In this document: positions 1 through 8,531 of the stretch, piece after piece
Layout of the letters: each line of letters starts with the position of its first letter
Numbering within the stretch: position 1 is the first letter of the stretch
Assembly: GCA_029259935.1 (NCBI GenBank)
Contig: JAJDEH010000486.1
Coordinates: 1-23,745, forward strand
Reading direction: 5' to 3'
DNA length: 23,745 nucleotides
From: Planctomycetota bacterium
Lineage (GTDB): Bacteria > Planctomycetota > Planctomycetia > Pirellulales > Pirellulaceae
Notes under the pieces: generated by a model
The model's database searches: none
What the model was told of the DNA's origin: nothing
What the model saw: the letters and a program-made list of their open reading frames with translations, nothing else
Translations under genes and position numbers: made by a program

Positions 1-1
1 G

Positions 2-607
2 GCTCACGGCGATGTTCAAGTGATTGGAAATCGTTTTTTCGGCAAGGGTCCCGGTCAAGGTTCGGCGGTATGGGTCTGGAAGGACTCGACGGTGACGGTC
101 GCCAATAATCGGTTTCAAGGTTATCGCAATGCCGTTAATGCCAGCGGCTCGCGGGTTACGGCGGTCGACAACGTCACGCGCGAATTCGAGGGGGCCTCCA
201 TTATCGTCAGGAAGTCACCATCCCCCGCCAATGTGCATGGCAATATAGCGATTTCCGATCTGCCCAAAGCTACTGTGGTCGACGTTGAAGGGGACCAAGC
301 TCCCGCCGAAAGCAACGTACTCAGGAAACCGAGCGACGTTGACGAATCGGAAATTCCCGCCCTATCGATCTGGCCGCTGCTTTCTCGGCAACCAAGCGGC
401 GAGTCGTTTCATCCGCTGGCCAACACAGGCCGACGAGTGATTGTGGAAGAAGGGCGCTGGAAGTTGGTCGCCACCTATGGTGCCACGACCACGTACGCCC
501 TGTTCAATACGAAGACCGATCCAGACGAGAAAATCGATCTGGCGGCGACGCTGGAGCAGATCACTTTTCGCTTGCGAGGCCGTCTCGAACGCCAAGAATC
601 GCATTAG
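2..607 (+). CDS. Right-handed beta-helix protein with sulfatase-like C-terminal tail (5' end outside window)
   Basis: The frame is open to the left edge, so this is the C-terminal ~200 residues of a longer protein; a GTG at 20 is only an internal codon. The first ~85 residues show short repeating turns typical of a parallel beta-helix (VIGNRFFG, VTVANNRFQGY, VTAVDNVTREF, NVHGNIAIS), a fold common in polysaccharide lyases and NosD-like surface proteins. The last ~55 residues read differently: RRVIVEEGRWKLV, then YALFNTKTDPDEKIDLA, then an Arg/Leu-rich helix. That order (basic-WKLV, Y-x-LF-x-x-x-x-DP-x-E, L-A) matches the C-terminal subdomain of type I sulfatases. The catalytic sulfatase core is not visible and may lie upstream or be absent. 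Secretion cannot be judged without the N-terminus. The beta-helix call is fairly sure; the sulfatase-like tail is an inference from pattern. Confidence 0.6.
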   Translation, partial: AHGDVQVIGNRFFGKGPGQGSAVWVWKDSTVTVANNRFQGYRNAVNASGSRVTAVDNVTREFEGASIIVRKSPSPANVHGNIAISDLPKATVVDVEGDQAPAESNVLRKPSDVDESEIPALSIWPLLSRQPSGESFHPLANTGRRVIVEEGRWKLVATYGATTTYALFNTKTDPDEKIDLAATLEQITFRLRGRLERQESH

Positions 608-784
608 TGATTGGGAAAAATTGGCCAACTTCATGCGTTATCCGCCCCTGCTGATCCTGTATGCTGTGATTCATGACAGGCGGCACGGTGCGACAATTTG
701 ATCCTGGTTCGGCGCTCCGCCGTGAAACCAGCGAACGATCCCGCGTTCACCAGAATTTCGACTCACACACGAGGGGAAAAGCAA

Positions 785-1483
785 ATGGGAGTTTACACCA
801 AACCACGGCGAAAACTTGGCAGAGTCTTGGCGTTTCTACCGGTCGTCATCGTGCTGGTAGGCTGTGGAGATGGGAATGATTCAAACACCGCCTCGGGAAT
901 CGATGTGGGCAACGGCGCGAGCCCCGAGGTGGCGGAGCCCGCACCGACCTATCCCGATCCCGAGTACGCGTCCCCCGAGGAATTGTGGAACGCGAATGAA
1001 GCTGCGACCGAGGAGCGAGACTGGGGCACCGTCTTCGATTCCGCCACACCGGATTGGCGTAAGAAACATGCCAGCAGTGCCGTTAACGTAGCCGCCCTAA
1101 GATCGAAGTTCGGCGGGGACGAGGGCAGTTCAATGGCGTTGACGCACCATCGTTTCACGGACACGACCGATCCGGCCGAGTTTATCGAATCGCACCAGGA
1201 TTTGCGAAAGCTGTTCGTGGACCTAATGGATCCGCTGACGAAAACGTCAAACTCCGGAATCTTCATGATGTTTCGCCGAGTCTCGCGCAACCGGCAATTG
1301 CGGGACGTAGTCATCGATGGCGACCATGCGACGGCCGTTGAGTTCGGCGAGTTGGACCCCAGCGCTCCCGGTGAGGAACCTCCAAAGGCCGAGGTCGACA
1401 TTGAGTTCGAAAAAATAGGCGGCTTCTGGTTCGAAAGCGGTCGAGGAAAGATCCGCGCGGTGAATGTGAGCCAGAGCAACTAA
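785..1483 (+). CDS. Predicted lipoprotein of unknown function
   Basis: This is a 232-residue protein. I chose the ATG at 785 rather than the upstream in-frame start at 698. It is preceded by a GAGGGG ribosome-binding site, and it opens a clear type II signal peptide: a basic n-region (KPRRKLGR), a hydrophobic stretch (VLAFLPVVIVLVG) and a lipobox LVGC with Cys27. After the Cys come a Gly/Asn/Ser- and Pro-rich linker (to ~residue 60) and a soluble domain with an ELWNANEAATEERDWGTVFD segment. That segment resembles the start of NTF2-like or 'DUF4878-type' helper domains, but this is only a resemblance. The C-terminus is mixed alpha/beta (VVIDGDHATAVEF, GGFWFESGRGKIR), as in small secreted NTF2-like folds. 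No specific function is recognised. It is convergent with cobC, 28 bp away. Confidence 0.75.
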   Translation: MGVYTKPRRKLGRVLAFLPVVIVLVGCGDGNDSNTASGIDVGNGASPEVAEPAPTYPDPEYASPEELWNANEAATEERDWGTVFDSATPDWRKKHASSAVNVAALRSKFGGDEGSSMALTHHRFTDTTDPAEFIESHQDLRKLFVDLMDPLTKTSNSGIFMMFRRVSRNRQLRDVVIDGDHATAVEFGELDPSAPGEEPPKAEVDIEFEKIGGFWFESGRGKIRAVNVSQSN

Positions 1484-1511
1484 GTCGATGGTTTGAATCG
1501 GCGACTGAGGC

Positions 1512-2066
1512 CTAATGATGAAGCTTGATCGTCGTCATCTGACCGAAGGGTGGAATCAATCCCGGCCACTTTGAAACGGGATGGTTGTCCAAGGTTCCTA
1601 ACAATGCGGCGATCGGGCCGCCATGCGTGATGGCCACGATGGTCTGTTCGTGGGGCAAGCTTTCGTACCAGTCGACAACTCGATCCCGCAACTGAAATGT
1701 CGTTTCGCCGCCACCAGGTTGAAAATCTTGCGGCTGGGTGACGACCCGCATCATGTCGTCGGGGAATGACCGATGAATCTCGTCCCATGGCATGAGTTCC
1801 CAAGAGCCGTAGTGCCGTTCCTGGAGGGCGGGACAAAATTCCGCTTCGATAGAGCATCGTTTGCCTAACGCGTCGGCCAAGAATTGCGTGCGAACCAAGC
1901 CGCTGTGGACCAGCCTGTCGATGGATGATTGTGACAGTTGGTTTGCCAACTCAAGACTGTGTTGCTCGCCGGCCGGGCTCAGCTCAACGTCGCTTTGCCC
2001 ATAGCAAACGCCCTTGTAGCGCTGAGCCACTTCCGCATGCCGTACCAGAATCAGTCGACCGTTCAA
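1512..2066 (-). CDS. cobC: Histidine phosphatase, likely alpha-ribazole phosphatase
   Basis: This 184-residue protein is a histidine phosphatase (phosphoglycerate mutase superfamily). The phospho-acceptor signature LVRHAE puts the catalytic His at 10 and Arg at 9. Further motif residues are Arg59 (SGLVRT), Glu83 (LQERHYGSWE) and the second His at 148 (AITHGG). CobC removes the 5'-phosphate from alpha-ribazole phosphate, or from adenosylcobalamin phosphate, in the last steps of B12 nucleotide-loop assembly. The family alone is broad; the specific call rests on its place directly downstream of cobT and cobS (17 bp after cobS, same strand). The start is a TTG at 2066, giving the expected N-terminus right before the RHAE motif. 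A general sugar-phosphate phosphatase remains possible. Confidence 0.85.
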   Translation of the reverse strand: MNGRLILVRHAEVAQRYKGVCYGQSDVELSPAGEQHSLELANQLSQSSIDRLVHSGLVRTQFLADALGKRCSIEAEFCPALQERHYGSWELMPWDEIHRSFPDDMMRVVTQPQDFQPGGGETTFQLRDRVVDWYESLPHEQTIVAITHGGPIAALLGTLDNHPVSKWPGLIPPFGQMTTIKLHH

Positions 2067-2083
2067 GTCGAGTTACCCCGTAG

Positions 2084-2944
2084 TTAGAATTCGGCGGCAG
2101 CCGCCAACAAAATGAGTACTTGCGTAACGTAGCAAATACATCCCAGGCAATCGCCCGTGATGCCACCCAACTTGCGGCGAACGATCCGTAAGTAGAGTAC
2201 GAAAGCGACACTCACCGAAAACGCCGCTAACCCGAACTGGGCTGGCAAGAGATACGCGAACAGAGCAAGTGCGGGCAACGTCCACAACGCGCCGGCCACC
2301 ACGTGTTTCCACGACAGCCGCTCGCCGATGTCCTTTGCCAGGCTCTCGCGATGTTGGATGGGCGGAATCGACGCCATGGCCAACAGAATCGCCAAGCGGC
2401 CCACGCTGGCGCTGGCGAGAAGAGCCACGACCCAGACATGCCACTGATCCGCGTGAAAACGCTGTACAAGGATGTAGAGGCATACGACTCTCAGCGAAAC
2501 TCCGAACACCAAACCGAGTACACCATAGGTACCCAGGCGGCTGTCTTTCATGATTCGCAGTACATCTTCGCGCGTCCATCCGCCGCCGAATGCGTCGCAG
2601 AAATCAGCCAGAGCATCTTCATGAAAGCCGCCAGTCAATAATGCTTCGACAGCAAGTGCCAGGATCACCGCCGCGGCTGCGTGCCACAATTGTTCGCCTA
2701 GAAAAATGGTCGTGGCGGTGAGTCCACCGATCAACAACCCAACCAACGGAAAAAAAATCGTCGATCGACGGAGTGTTATCGGGTCGTGAAAAGACGGATT
2801 GTACGGCAGCGGAATGCGCGTCAAAAAGACGATCGCCGCGCCCAAGGCTCGCAGATTTGACCAGCGTCCTATCGGCGCCGCCGCTGGTGGCTTCTGTTCG
2901 CCCGGCAAGGAACCGTCGGCACTGTCTCGATTCGGTTCGGCCAC
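2084..2944 (-). CDS. cobS: Adenosylcobinamide-GDP ribazoletransferase
   Basis: This is a 286-residue polytopic membrane enzyme that joins adenosylcobinamide-GDP to alpha-ribazole (phosphate) to form adenosylcobalamin (phosphate). The family hallmark is clear: GGFHEDALADFCDAFGGG at residues ~105-122, followed by REDVLRIMKDSRLGTYG, with the acidic Asp/Glu residues thought to bind metal and substrate. Hydrophobic segments lie at ~33-45, 63-82, 88-104, 140-155, 165-190 and near the C-terminus. The start is a GTG only 6 bp after the cobT stop, so translation is probably coupled. The first ~28 residues (charged, Pro/Ala-rich) extend beyond the usual CobS start at LRALGAAIVFLTRIP. A later start is conceivable, but no good ribosome-binding site is seen for one. 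Confidence 0.95.
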   Translation of the reverse strand: MAEPNRDSADGSLPGEQKPPAAAPIGRWSNLRALGAAIVFLTRIPLPYNPSFHDPITLRRSTIFFPLVGLLIGGLTATTIFLGEQLWHAAAAVILALAVEALLTGGFHEDALADFCDAFGGGWTREDVLRIMKDSRLGTYGVLGLVFGVSLRVVCLYILVQRFHADQWHVWVVALLASASVGRLAILLAMASIPPIQHRESLAKDIGERLSWKHVVAGALWTLPALALFAYLLPAQFGLAAFSVSVAFVLYLRIVRRKLGGITGDCLGCICYVTQVLILLAAAAEF

Positions 2945-2950
2945 GTTGTG

Positions 2951-3958
2951 TTATTTCCGCTGAATGTGGGCATCTGCAAACGTCGCCATTTTCGTCGAGA
3001 TCGCGGCGGCCGCATCCAACAGCGGCAACAGCAGCAGCGCGCCACTTCCTTCGCCGAGCCGCATGTCCCATTGCAGCATTGGTTTTAGTCCAAGCTTTTC
3101 CAGCGACTGGCGATGCGCCGGTTCGGTCGACAAATGCGCCGCGATCATGGAGTCCGGTACACTGGCTACAAAATGATGGGCAACGAGTGCGGCGCTGGTC
3201 GCGACAAACCCGTCCAACAAAATAGTCAGTCCGTGTTCATGCGCTGCCAAAAAGAACCCGGCCATGGCCCCAATCTCCAGACCGCCCACACTGGCGATGG
3301 CGGTCCGCGGATCGTCGGTCCATTGCCGCGCGCGACGGACCGCCGTCCCAACGACGTTTCTTTTCCTATCCAAGGTTTGGTCATCTGCGCCCGCCCCGCG
3401 ACCGACCGCGTCGTTCAGGGGAACCTCGGCCAACAACATCGCGATACACGAAGCGGGCGTCGTGTTGCCGATCCCCATTTCTCCGACCACCACGACCGCC
3501 ATGCCTTGTTCCGCGCAGACAACCGCCTCTTGTCGGCCAATATCCATGGCCATGGAAAACTCTTCAGCGCTAAGCGCCGCTTCTTTCGCCAGATCACGGC
3601 TTCCGCGGCGAACTCGCCTGTCGGGGGCGTCCGCTTCCTCCCGCTGGGAACCCACGTCTACTACACGAATCGTCGCGTCAAAAAGCTCGGCCAACACCGA
3701 GGAGGCCGCTCCTCCGCCACGAATATTCGCAATCATCAGCGCCGTCACGTCCGACGGCCAGGCAGTCACGCCGGCGGAGGCAACGCCATGGTCCGCGGCA
3801 AAGACAACGACCGCTCGTGGCGCGGTACGTGGCTCGAGCGACTGCTGTATGCCGCATAGCCGATGGGCTAACAATTCCAAGGTTCCCAGGCTGCGCGGAG
3901 GCTTGGTCAGATTGTCAAGATGCCGCCAGATGTCCTCGTCACACAATCGCCGCGCCAT
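2951..3958 (-). CDS. cobT: Nicotinate-nucleotide--dimethylbenzimidazole phosphoribosyltransferase
   Basis: This 335-residue cytosolic enzyme transfers phosphoribose from nicotinate mononucleotide to the lower-ligand base (such as dimethylbenzimidazole) to give alpha-ribazole phosphate. Motifs in order are LTKPPRSLGTLE (residues ~17-28), the FAADHGVA nucleotide region (~53-60), GEMGIGNTTPAS (~159-170) and RLGEGSGA at ~300-307. Glu303 there is equivalent to the catalytic Glu of the Salmonella enzyme. I chose the ATG at 3958, which has GGAG upstream and starts a normal CobT N-terminus; the open frame runs on to 4063 but that part is unlike the family. It is the first gene of cobT-cobS-cobC. No cobU is present here and no cobalamin riboswitch box is seen upstream. 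Confidence 0.95.
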   Translation of the reverse strand: MARRLCDEDIWRHLDNLTKPPRSLGTLELLAHRLCGIQQSLEPRTAPRAVVVFAADHGVASAGVTAWPSDVTALMIANIRGGGAASSVLAELFDATIRVVDVGSQREEADAPDRRVRRGSRDLAKEAALSAEEFSMAMDIGRQEAVVCAEQGMAVVVVGEMGIGNTTPASCIAMLLAEVPLNDAVGRGAGADDQTLDRKRNVVGTAVRRARQWTDDPRTAIASVGGLEIGAMAGFFLAAHEHGLTILLDGFVATSAALVAHHFVASVPDSMIAAHLSTEPAHRQSLEKLGLKPMLQWDMRLGEGSGALLLLPLLDAAAAISTKMATFADAHIQRK

Positions 3959-4159
3959 GCAAGTTTCTCCGCCGCTTATTGCTTCTCCAAGTACATTACG
4001 AGAAGTTGGGAAACAGATTGAATCCATGCTCGCCGAAGTACTACACGGTCTATAATAGGTCAATTGAACTCGCGAAACGAGGCACCCGCCGTGCTTCGCA
4101 CCGCTTGCTTGAGATGGGAATCAATTCGTACAAGGGATCAATAAGGGAAACCCAAGCTG

Positions 4160-5749
4160 ATGCTTCGAATCATAGTGCGGTTGTTTATTTGTTGGCTTGT
4201 CGTGAACTCCGTTGCGTTCGGTGCCGATAAGAAGACAGTCTCGCGCCCCAACATCATTCTTGTGATGGCGGACGATCTCGGCTGGTCGGACATTGGATGC
4301 TATGGCGGCGAGATTCGCACTCCCCAAATTGATTCCTTGGCAACCGACGGCCTGCGTTTCACACAGTTCTACAACAACGCCATCTGTGGACCGACGCGCG
4401 CGTCGTTGTTGACAGGTTTGTACTGCCAGCAGATTGGCCATCGCGGCGACCGCTGGAATGAGCCCAAGGACTTCAGCAAATGCGTGACCATTGGCGAGGT
4501 GCTGCAAGACGCCGGGTATCGAACGATGATGGTCGGCAAATGGCAAGGACGCGATTCGGCGCTGGATCGTGGTTTTGATCGGTTTTTCGGGCCGATGTGT
4601 CAGGCCAAGATCAGCTACTTTCATGAGGTCAGCCAGAATCCTTACTATCTGAATCGCGATCGGTGGAAGCTGCCGGAAGTCTTTTACATGACGGATGCCT
4701 TCAACCAGCATGCCGCCGGTTTTCTGCAAGAGGCGGTCCGCGACGACGGGCCGTTTTTTCTGTACGTGGCGCACATCGCCCCGCACTGGCCGCTTCACGC
4801 TCGCGAGGCGGATGTCGCCGCCTATCGCAAACAATACCGACAACGCGGTTGGGACGAGTGGCGGGCGCATCGACTGCAACGTCAGCGTGAGCTAGGGCTC
4901 GTGCCCGATCAATGGAAGCTATCGCCTCGACCCGCATCCATTCACGATTGGAAGGCCAACCGATTCCAGGAGTGGCAAGCCGAAAGGATGGCGGTTTACG
5001 CGGCCCAAGTCGAAGCGATCGACCGCGGTCTTGGTCAGTTGTTGACGTTGGTCGAAAAGGCGGGCAAGGCCGAGAACACTTTGGTGATATTCCTTTCTGA
5101 TAATGGTGCAGCGCCCGACGGCGGGCTTGCGCCCAGCAAAAGTGGCTTTGGATTTGGCCCTGGTGCCAAGAACGACCAATGGCGCAACGATCGGGTTGCC
5201 ATCCGCCCCGGCAGCGGGCCGGACAACCCGCCCGGACCGCACGACACTTTCGCCGCCTATGGATTGGCGTGGGCGAACGTGAGCAACACTCCTCTGCGCG
5301 GCACCAAGCTAACAGGCTACGAAGGCGGCATCCGCACGCCGCTGGTCGTGCGCTGGCCAGCCGTGATTCGCGAGGGCGGCCAGTTCACCGACCATGTTGG
5401 ACACGTCATCGATTTCATGGCGACCTGCCTGGACGTGGGCCGCGCCAAGTATCCCACCCAGCTTGAGGGCCGCAAGCCACTTCCCGTCGAAGGCAAGAGT
5501 CTAGCGCCCGTTTTCGAGGGCAAGCCGAGTGAAGAACATGCGGCACTCTGTTGGAACGTCCCCCGACATCATGCAATCCGCATGGGAAAATGGAAGGCCG
5601 TCAAACCGAAAAATGGCCAGGATTGGCAACTGTTCGACTTGGTCGCCGACGGCACGGAAACGGTGGACCTAGCAAGTCGCGAGCCGGAGCGAGTTCGAAG
5701 GTTGGCGGGCGAGTTTGAAAAGTGGCGGCAGCGCGTGGAGAAAGAGTGA
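4160..5749 (+). CDS. Secreted type I sulfatase (arylsulfatase-like), Cys-type active site
   Basis: This is a 529-residue sulfate ester hydrolase. An N-terminal signal peptide (residues 1-~21, hydrophobic LFICWLVVNSVAF then GAD) indicates export. Core features are the metal ligands in MADDLGW (Asp38, Asp39), the active-site motif CGPTRASLLTG (Cys76, Arg80), GKW (Lys127), the APHWPLH histidines (~209-213), and LSDNG (Asp314, Asn315). Cys76 must be oxidised to formylglycine by a maturase not found in this window. The C-terminus has the usual MGKWKAVKP...LFDL tail. The motif uses Thr where many sulfatases have Ser/Cys-x-Pro-Ser-Arg, an accepted variant. Residues 215-275 hold a long Arg/Gln/Trp-rich insertion. 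Substrate is unknown, most likely a sulfated polysaccharide or its fragments. AAGGGA lies upstream of the start. It is convergent with the PLP-enzyme gene, 23 bp away. Confidence 0.93.
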   Translation: MLRIIVRLFICWLVVNSVAFGADKKTVSRPNIILVMADDLGWSDIGCYGGEIRTPQIDSLATDGLRFTQFYNNAICGPTRASLLTGLYCQQIGHRGDRWNEPKDFSKCVTIGEVLQDAGYRTMMVGKWQGRDSALDRGFDRFFGPMCQAKISYFHEVSQNPYYLNRDRWKLPEVFYMTDAFNQHAAGFLQEAVRDDGPFFLYVAHIAPHWPLHAREADVAAYRKQYRQRGWDEWRAHRLQRQRELGLVPDQWKLSPRPASIHDWKANRFQEWQAERMAVYAAQVEAIDRGLGQLLTLVEKAGKAENTLVIFLSDNGAAPDGGLAPSKSGFGFGPGAKNDQWRNDRVAIRPGSGPDNPPGPHDTFAAYGLAWANVSNTPLRGTKLTGYEGGIRTPLVVRWPAVIREGGQFTDHVGHVIDFMATCLDVGRAKYPTQLEGRKPLPVEGKSLAPVFEGKPSEEHAALCWNVPRHHAIRMGKWKAVKPKNGQDWQLFDLVADGTETVDLASREPERVRRLAGEFEKWRQRVEKE

Positions 5750-5772
5750 AGCGGAATTTTCCCAAGAGTTGC

Positions 5773-6783
5773 TCAAGCGTCCAGCGATGTCCACTGGCGA
5801 AATGACTTGTCGTCGACATTCCTGCCGCTCACCACGATCACGATGTCACCTTCGCCGTCGAGCGACACTTTACCGGTCAGTGCGGCCGCGATCGTGATCG
5901 CGCCCGATGGTTCGGTGCGCAGGCCGTGTTTTTCATAAATCCACTTCATGGCCTGCCGCGTCTCGATATCCGCAACACAGACCGACTTCGTCACATGTCG
6001 CCGCAGAATCGGCCAGTTGTGTTCGCCAACGTCATACGAAAGCAGCCCGTCGCAAATGCTAGTCGGCTGCTCGATTCGCACTCTCTTTCCTGCTTCCAGT
6101 GATTGGCGGAAGTCGCTGGCCCCATCCGGTTCGACGCCGATGATCGCGGCTTTCGGGAACCCATCCGCGATCGCCAGCGCATGGCCCGCCATCAGGCCGC
6201 CGCCGCTGACCTGGCAGAGAAACTGAGATAAACTCCGACCCTGCAGACGCAGTTCCTCGACGATCTCAAGCCCACCGACCCCGTTTCCGGCAATCACGTG
6301 GTTGTCGTCGTAAGGGGATGCCTGAACGGCTCCTTCATCTTCCGCGATTTCTCGTGTCAGCCGATCACGCTGGCCGGTTTGGTGGTCGGTGGCAATGTCG
6401 TATGTGCGAATCTCCGCGCCAAATGATCGCGTCAAGTTGAACTTCACTTGCGGCGCGCTTTCCGGCATTACGATGATGACCCGCTTTTCATACCGCATGC
6501 CGGCAAACGAGATCCCCGAAGCAAAATTGCCCGACGAATGGGCGGCCACCGGTCTCTCACCGATTCGCTCCAAGTTGCCCGCCATCCAGTTCAAAGCTCC
6601 CATCAACTTGAACGAGCCCACCGGCGTCCAACCATAATCCTTCAACCAAACTCGGCGACCGGCGGACAGGCCGAGTTCTTTCTCCAGCGGGTAGGACCGG
6701 ACCAGCGGCGCGGGCGAGATGTGTTGCCGGATGACTTGCTCGGCTTGACGGACGTCGGCGATGGTCGCGGGTTGGACAGACAT
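5773..6783 (-). CDS. Fold-type II PLP-dependent enzyme, threonine dehydratase/serine racemase-like
   Basis: This 336-residue protein has the tryptophan-synthase-beta fold. The PLP-binding Lys is Lys59 in VGSFKLMGALN. The substrate carboxylate loop is HSSGNFASG (~82-90), the phosphate-binding glycine loop is VSGGGLMAG, and VVSGRN near the C-terminus holds the Ser that contacts the PLP ring nitrogen. Such enzymes eliminate water from L-threonine or serine to give 2-oxobutyrate or pyruvate, or racemise serine. There is no C-terminal ACT regulatory domain, so it is of the short catabolic/racemase type rather than IlvA biosynthetic type. AGGA lies 8 bp before the ATG. It sits 88 bp downstream of the sulfatase 2 gene on the same strand and may be co-transcribed, though no functional link is obvious. 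The exact reaction cannot be fixed from sequence alone. Confidence 0.88.
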   Translation of the reverse strand: MSVQPATIADVRQAEQVIRQHISPAPLVRSYPLEKELGLSAGRRVWLKDYGWTPVGSFKLMGALNWMAGNLERIGERPVAAHSSGNFASGISFAGMRYEKRVIIVMPESAPQVKFNLTRSFGAEIRTYDIATDHQTGQRDRLTREIAEDEGAVQASPYDDNHVIAGNGVGGLEIVEELRLQGRSLSQFLCQVSGGGLMAGHALAIADGFPKAAIIGVEPDGASDFRQSLEAGKRVRIEQPTSICDGLLSYDVGEHNWPILRRHVTKSVCVADIETRQAMKWIYEKHGLRTEPSGAITIAAALTGKVSLDGEGDIVIVVSGRNVDDKSFRQWTSLDA

Positions 6784-6871
6784 GAGCTCTTCCTGGTGAG
6801 GCGGGCAAGGGTCCGAGGCAACATATCGCGACGAGACGGCGCGTGCAAGTTGGACGACTGCCGCGGAGAAT

Positions 6872-8398
6872 TCAATTCTTGCCAGCTTGTTGGTTTGCCT
6901 TCCGCGCGTTGCGCTTCTTTTTCAGCGTCCTTTTCCGAGGCTTTGCCGGGCCATAGGTATCGACCAGAATCTTGTCGACCGTCGAGCGGTCCGTTCTGTT
7001 TTCAAACGCCTTCAACATCGGATCACTGGTCCGCCGCATGTGGGCGACCAGTTTGGCCTGCAAGGTTTCGATTGCTTCCCGATGTTGCGGCTTGTCGATG
7101 AGGTTGTGAAGGCAATCCGGGTCTTTTTCCAAATCGAAAAACTCCTCGGGAACACGATAGCGAAACAGTTTGATCCGCGCCGCGATCCGAGGGTCATTCG
7201 CGGCAGCCGCCTGCATGGCGGCCATGGTTTTGCCTTCATTATTGTTGCGGTACCAGTGCTTGCCGTCGCTGAAGGGGTTGTAGATGTAGCCGTACTGTCC
7301 GTTCTGAACGCAACGCATCGGCACGGCATCGCCGCCGGCTTTGGAATCGATTTGCGTGAAGACGTACTGACGGTTCGGTTGGGGCCGGCCTTTCAATAGC
7401 GACACAAACGAGTGCCCATCCAATCCCTCGGGCCCTTGCACGCCGCTCGTTTCGAGAAATGTAGGGAAGAAGTCAACCGTCGAAACAAAGGCGTCGTTGT
7501 TGCGCGTTCCGGGCTCGACCACGCCAGGCCAGCGAACCAGCATGGGAGTCCGCGAACTATGAAACCATGCGTTGCACTTGGCGAACGGCACGGCTATGCC
7601 GTTGTCGGAAATGAAGATGACCAGGGTCTTGTCCGCGCATCCGGATTCCTTCAGTGCCTGCATGACCTTGCCGAACGTGTCGTCCAGCCGGCGCGTCGAA
7701 TTGAGATAGTGAGCCAGTTCGGCACGGACGCCGGGCAGATCGGGCAGGAAACCGGGCACGTCAACATCCGAAGGATCATAGGTGCGCGACGGCATTGCCG
7801 CGCCTTTGGTTAGCTTTTGCGGATTGCAATACGGGCGATGCGGGTCGTGGGAATTCACCATGAAATAGAACGGCTTGCCCTCTTGCTTGCTCCGCTCGAG
7901 AAACGTCTTCGCCCGCTGATAGTAGATTTCGGGGTTGCGGCCATTTCCAAGATCTCGCTGGTCGAACTGATAGTCCCACTTCATGGAGTTCTTAGGCGTG
8001 GAGTGGCCGACCTTGCCCAAAATTCCCGCGAGGTATCCGCCACCCTTGAGAGTCGTGACAATGTCCGGAACATCTTCCCGAGCTTTCATGAATCCCATCG
8101 CGCCAGATCGGTGGCTGTAGCGGCCGGTGGCGAGGATTGCTCGACAAGGCGCGCAAATGGCCGCGTTAACATGCGCCCGGTTGAACAGCAGTCCTTCGGC
8201 GGCGAAGGCGTCGAGATTGGGGGTTAGATCCTTGGGCCGGCCTCCGTAGACGCCCAGTGATTCCGCGTGGAGGTCATCCGCGGTGAAGAGCAATATGTTC
8301 GGTCGATCGGCGGCAAACGTGCTGCACGGCATCAGAACAATCGCCGTGGCGAAGACAAGCGTGCGGAATGTTAGGCGGAACTCGATGCGTCTTGTCAT
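6872..8398 (-). CDS. Secreted sulfatase, SGSH (heparan N-sulfatase)-like
   Basis: This is a 508-residue sulfatase. I chose the ATG at 8398, which has GGGAAG about 8 bp upstream and starts a good signal peptide (RRIEFRLTFRTLVFATAIVLM, cut near Ala29-Ala30). The frame is open to 8443. Motifs are FTADDLHAESLGVYGG (metal Asp41, Asp42), CAPCRAILATG (Cys82 as the formylglycine precursor, Arg86), GILGKVGHSTP, NSHDPHRPY and FISDNGIAVPFAKCNAW. The HDPHR and SDNGI-P-x-x-K sequences, and the short spacing between motifs, resemble human N-sulfoglucosamine sulfohydrolase, so N-sulfated or related glycans are plausible substrates (inference). A second Cys sits in the motif (CAPCR), and the C-terminus carries a strongly basic Lys/Arg tail (~485-508). 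It diverges from sulfatase 3, 133 bp between starts. Confidence 0.93.
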   Translation of the reverse strand: MTRRIEFRLTFRTLVFATAIVLMPCSTFAADRPNILLFTADDLHAESLGVYGGRPKDLTPNLDAFAAEGLLFNRAHVNAAICAPCRAILATGRYSHRSGAMGFMKAREDVPDIVTTLKGGGYLAGILGKVGHSTPKNSMKWDYQFDQRDLGNGRNPEIYYQRAKTFLERSKQEGKPFYFMVNSHDPHRPYCNPQKLTKGAAMPSRTYDPSDVDVPGFLPDLPGVRAELAHYLNSTRRLDDTFGKVMQALKESGCADKTLVIFISDNGIAVPFAKCNAWFHSSRTPMLVRWPGVVEPGTRNNDAFVSTVDFFPTFLETSGVQGPEGLDGHSFVSLLKGRPQPNRQYVFTQIDSKAGGDAVPMRCVQNGQYGYIYNPFSDGKHWYRNNNEGKTMAAMQAAAANDPRIAARIKLFRYRVPEEFFDLEKDPDCLHNLIDKPQHREAIETLQAKLVAHMRRTSDPMLKAFENRTDRSTVDKILVDTYGPAKPRKRTLKKKRNARKANQQAGKN

Positions 8399-8531
8399 GT
8401 CGTTGCTTCCCGTGGATTTTTGAATTCGGGCCATGAGGTACATGGTTAAAACACCGAGGAATGGAGCCGTGAAGTCTGTTAATATGAAATCATGCGAAAT
8501 GACACTTCACAAAATTGAATCTAGGCCCCTC

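Noticed and set aside
949..1479. A 176-codon minus-strand frame opposite the lipoprotein gene
   Set aside because: The plus strand has a ribosome-binding site, lipobox and coherent protein; the minus frame has none of these.
1484..1511. Terminator in the 28-bp gap between the lipoprotein gene and cobC
   Set aside because: Only a 4-bp GTCG/CGAC pairing is visible, with no T-run.
4051..4056. A perfect TATAAT about 100 bp upstream of sulfatase 1
   Set aside because: No -35-like hexamer lies at 16-18 bp; a six-base match by chance is likely.
3959..4159. Possible cobalamin riboswitch upstream of cobT
   Set aside because: No B12-box-like sequence could be recognised on the minus strand.
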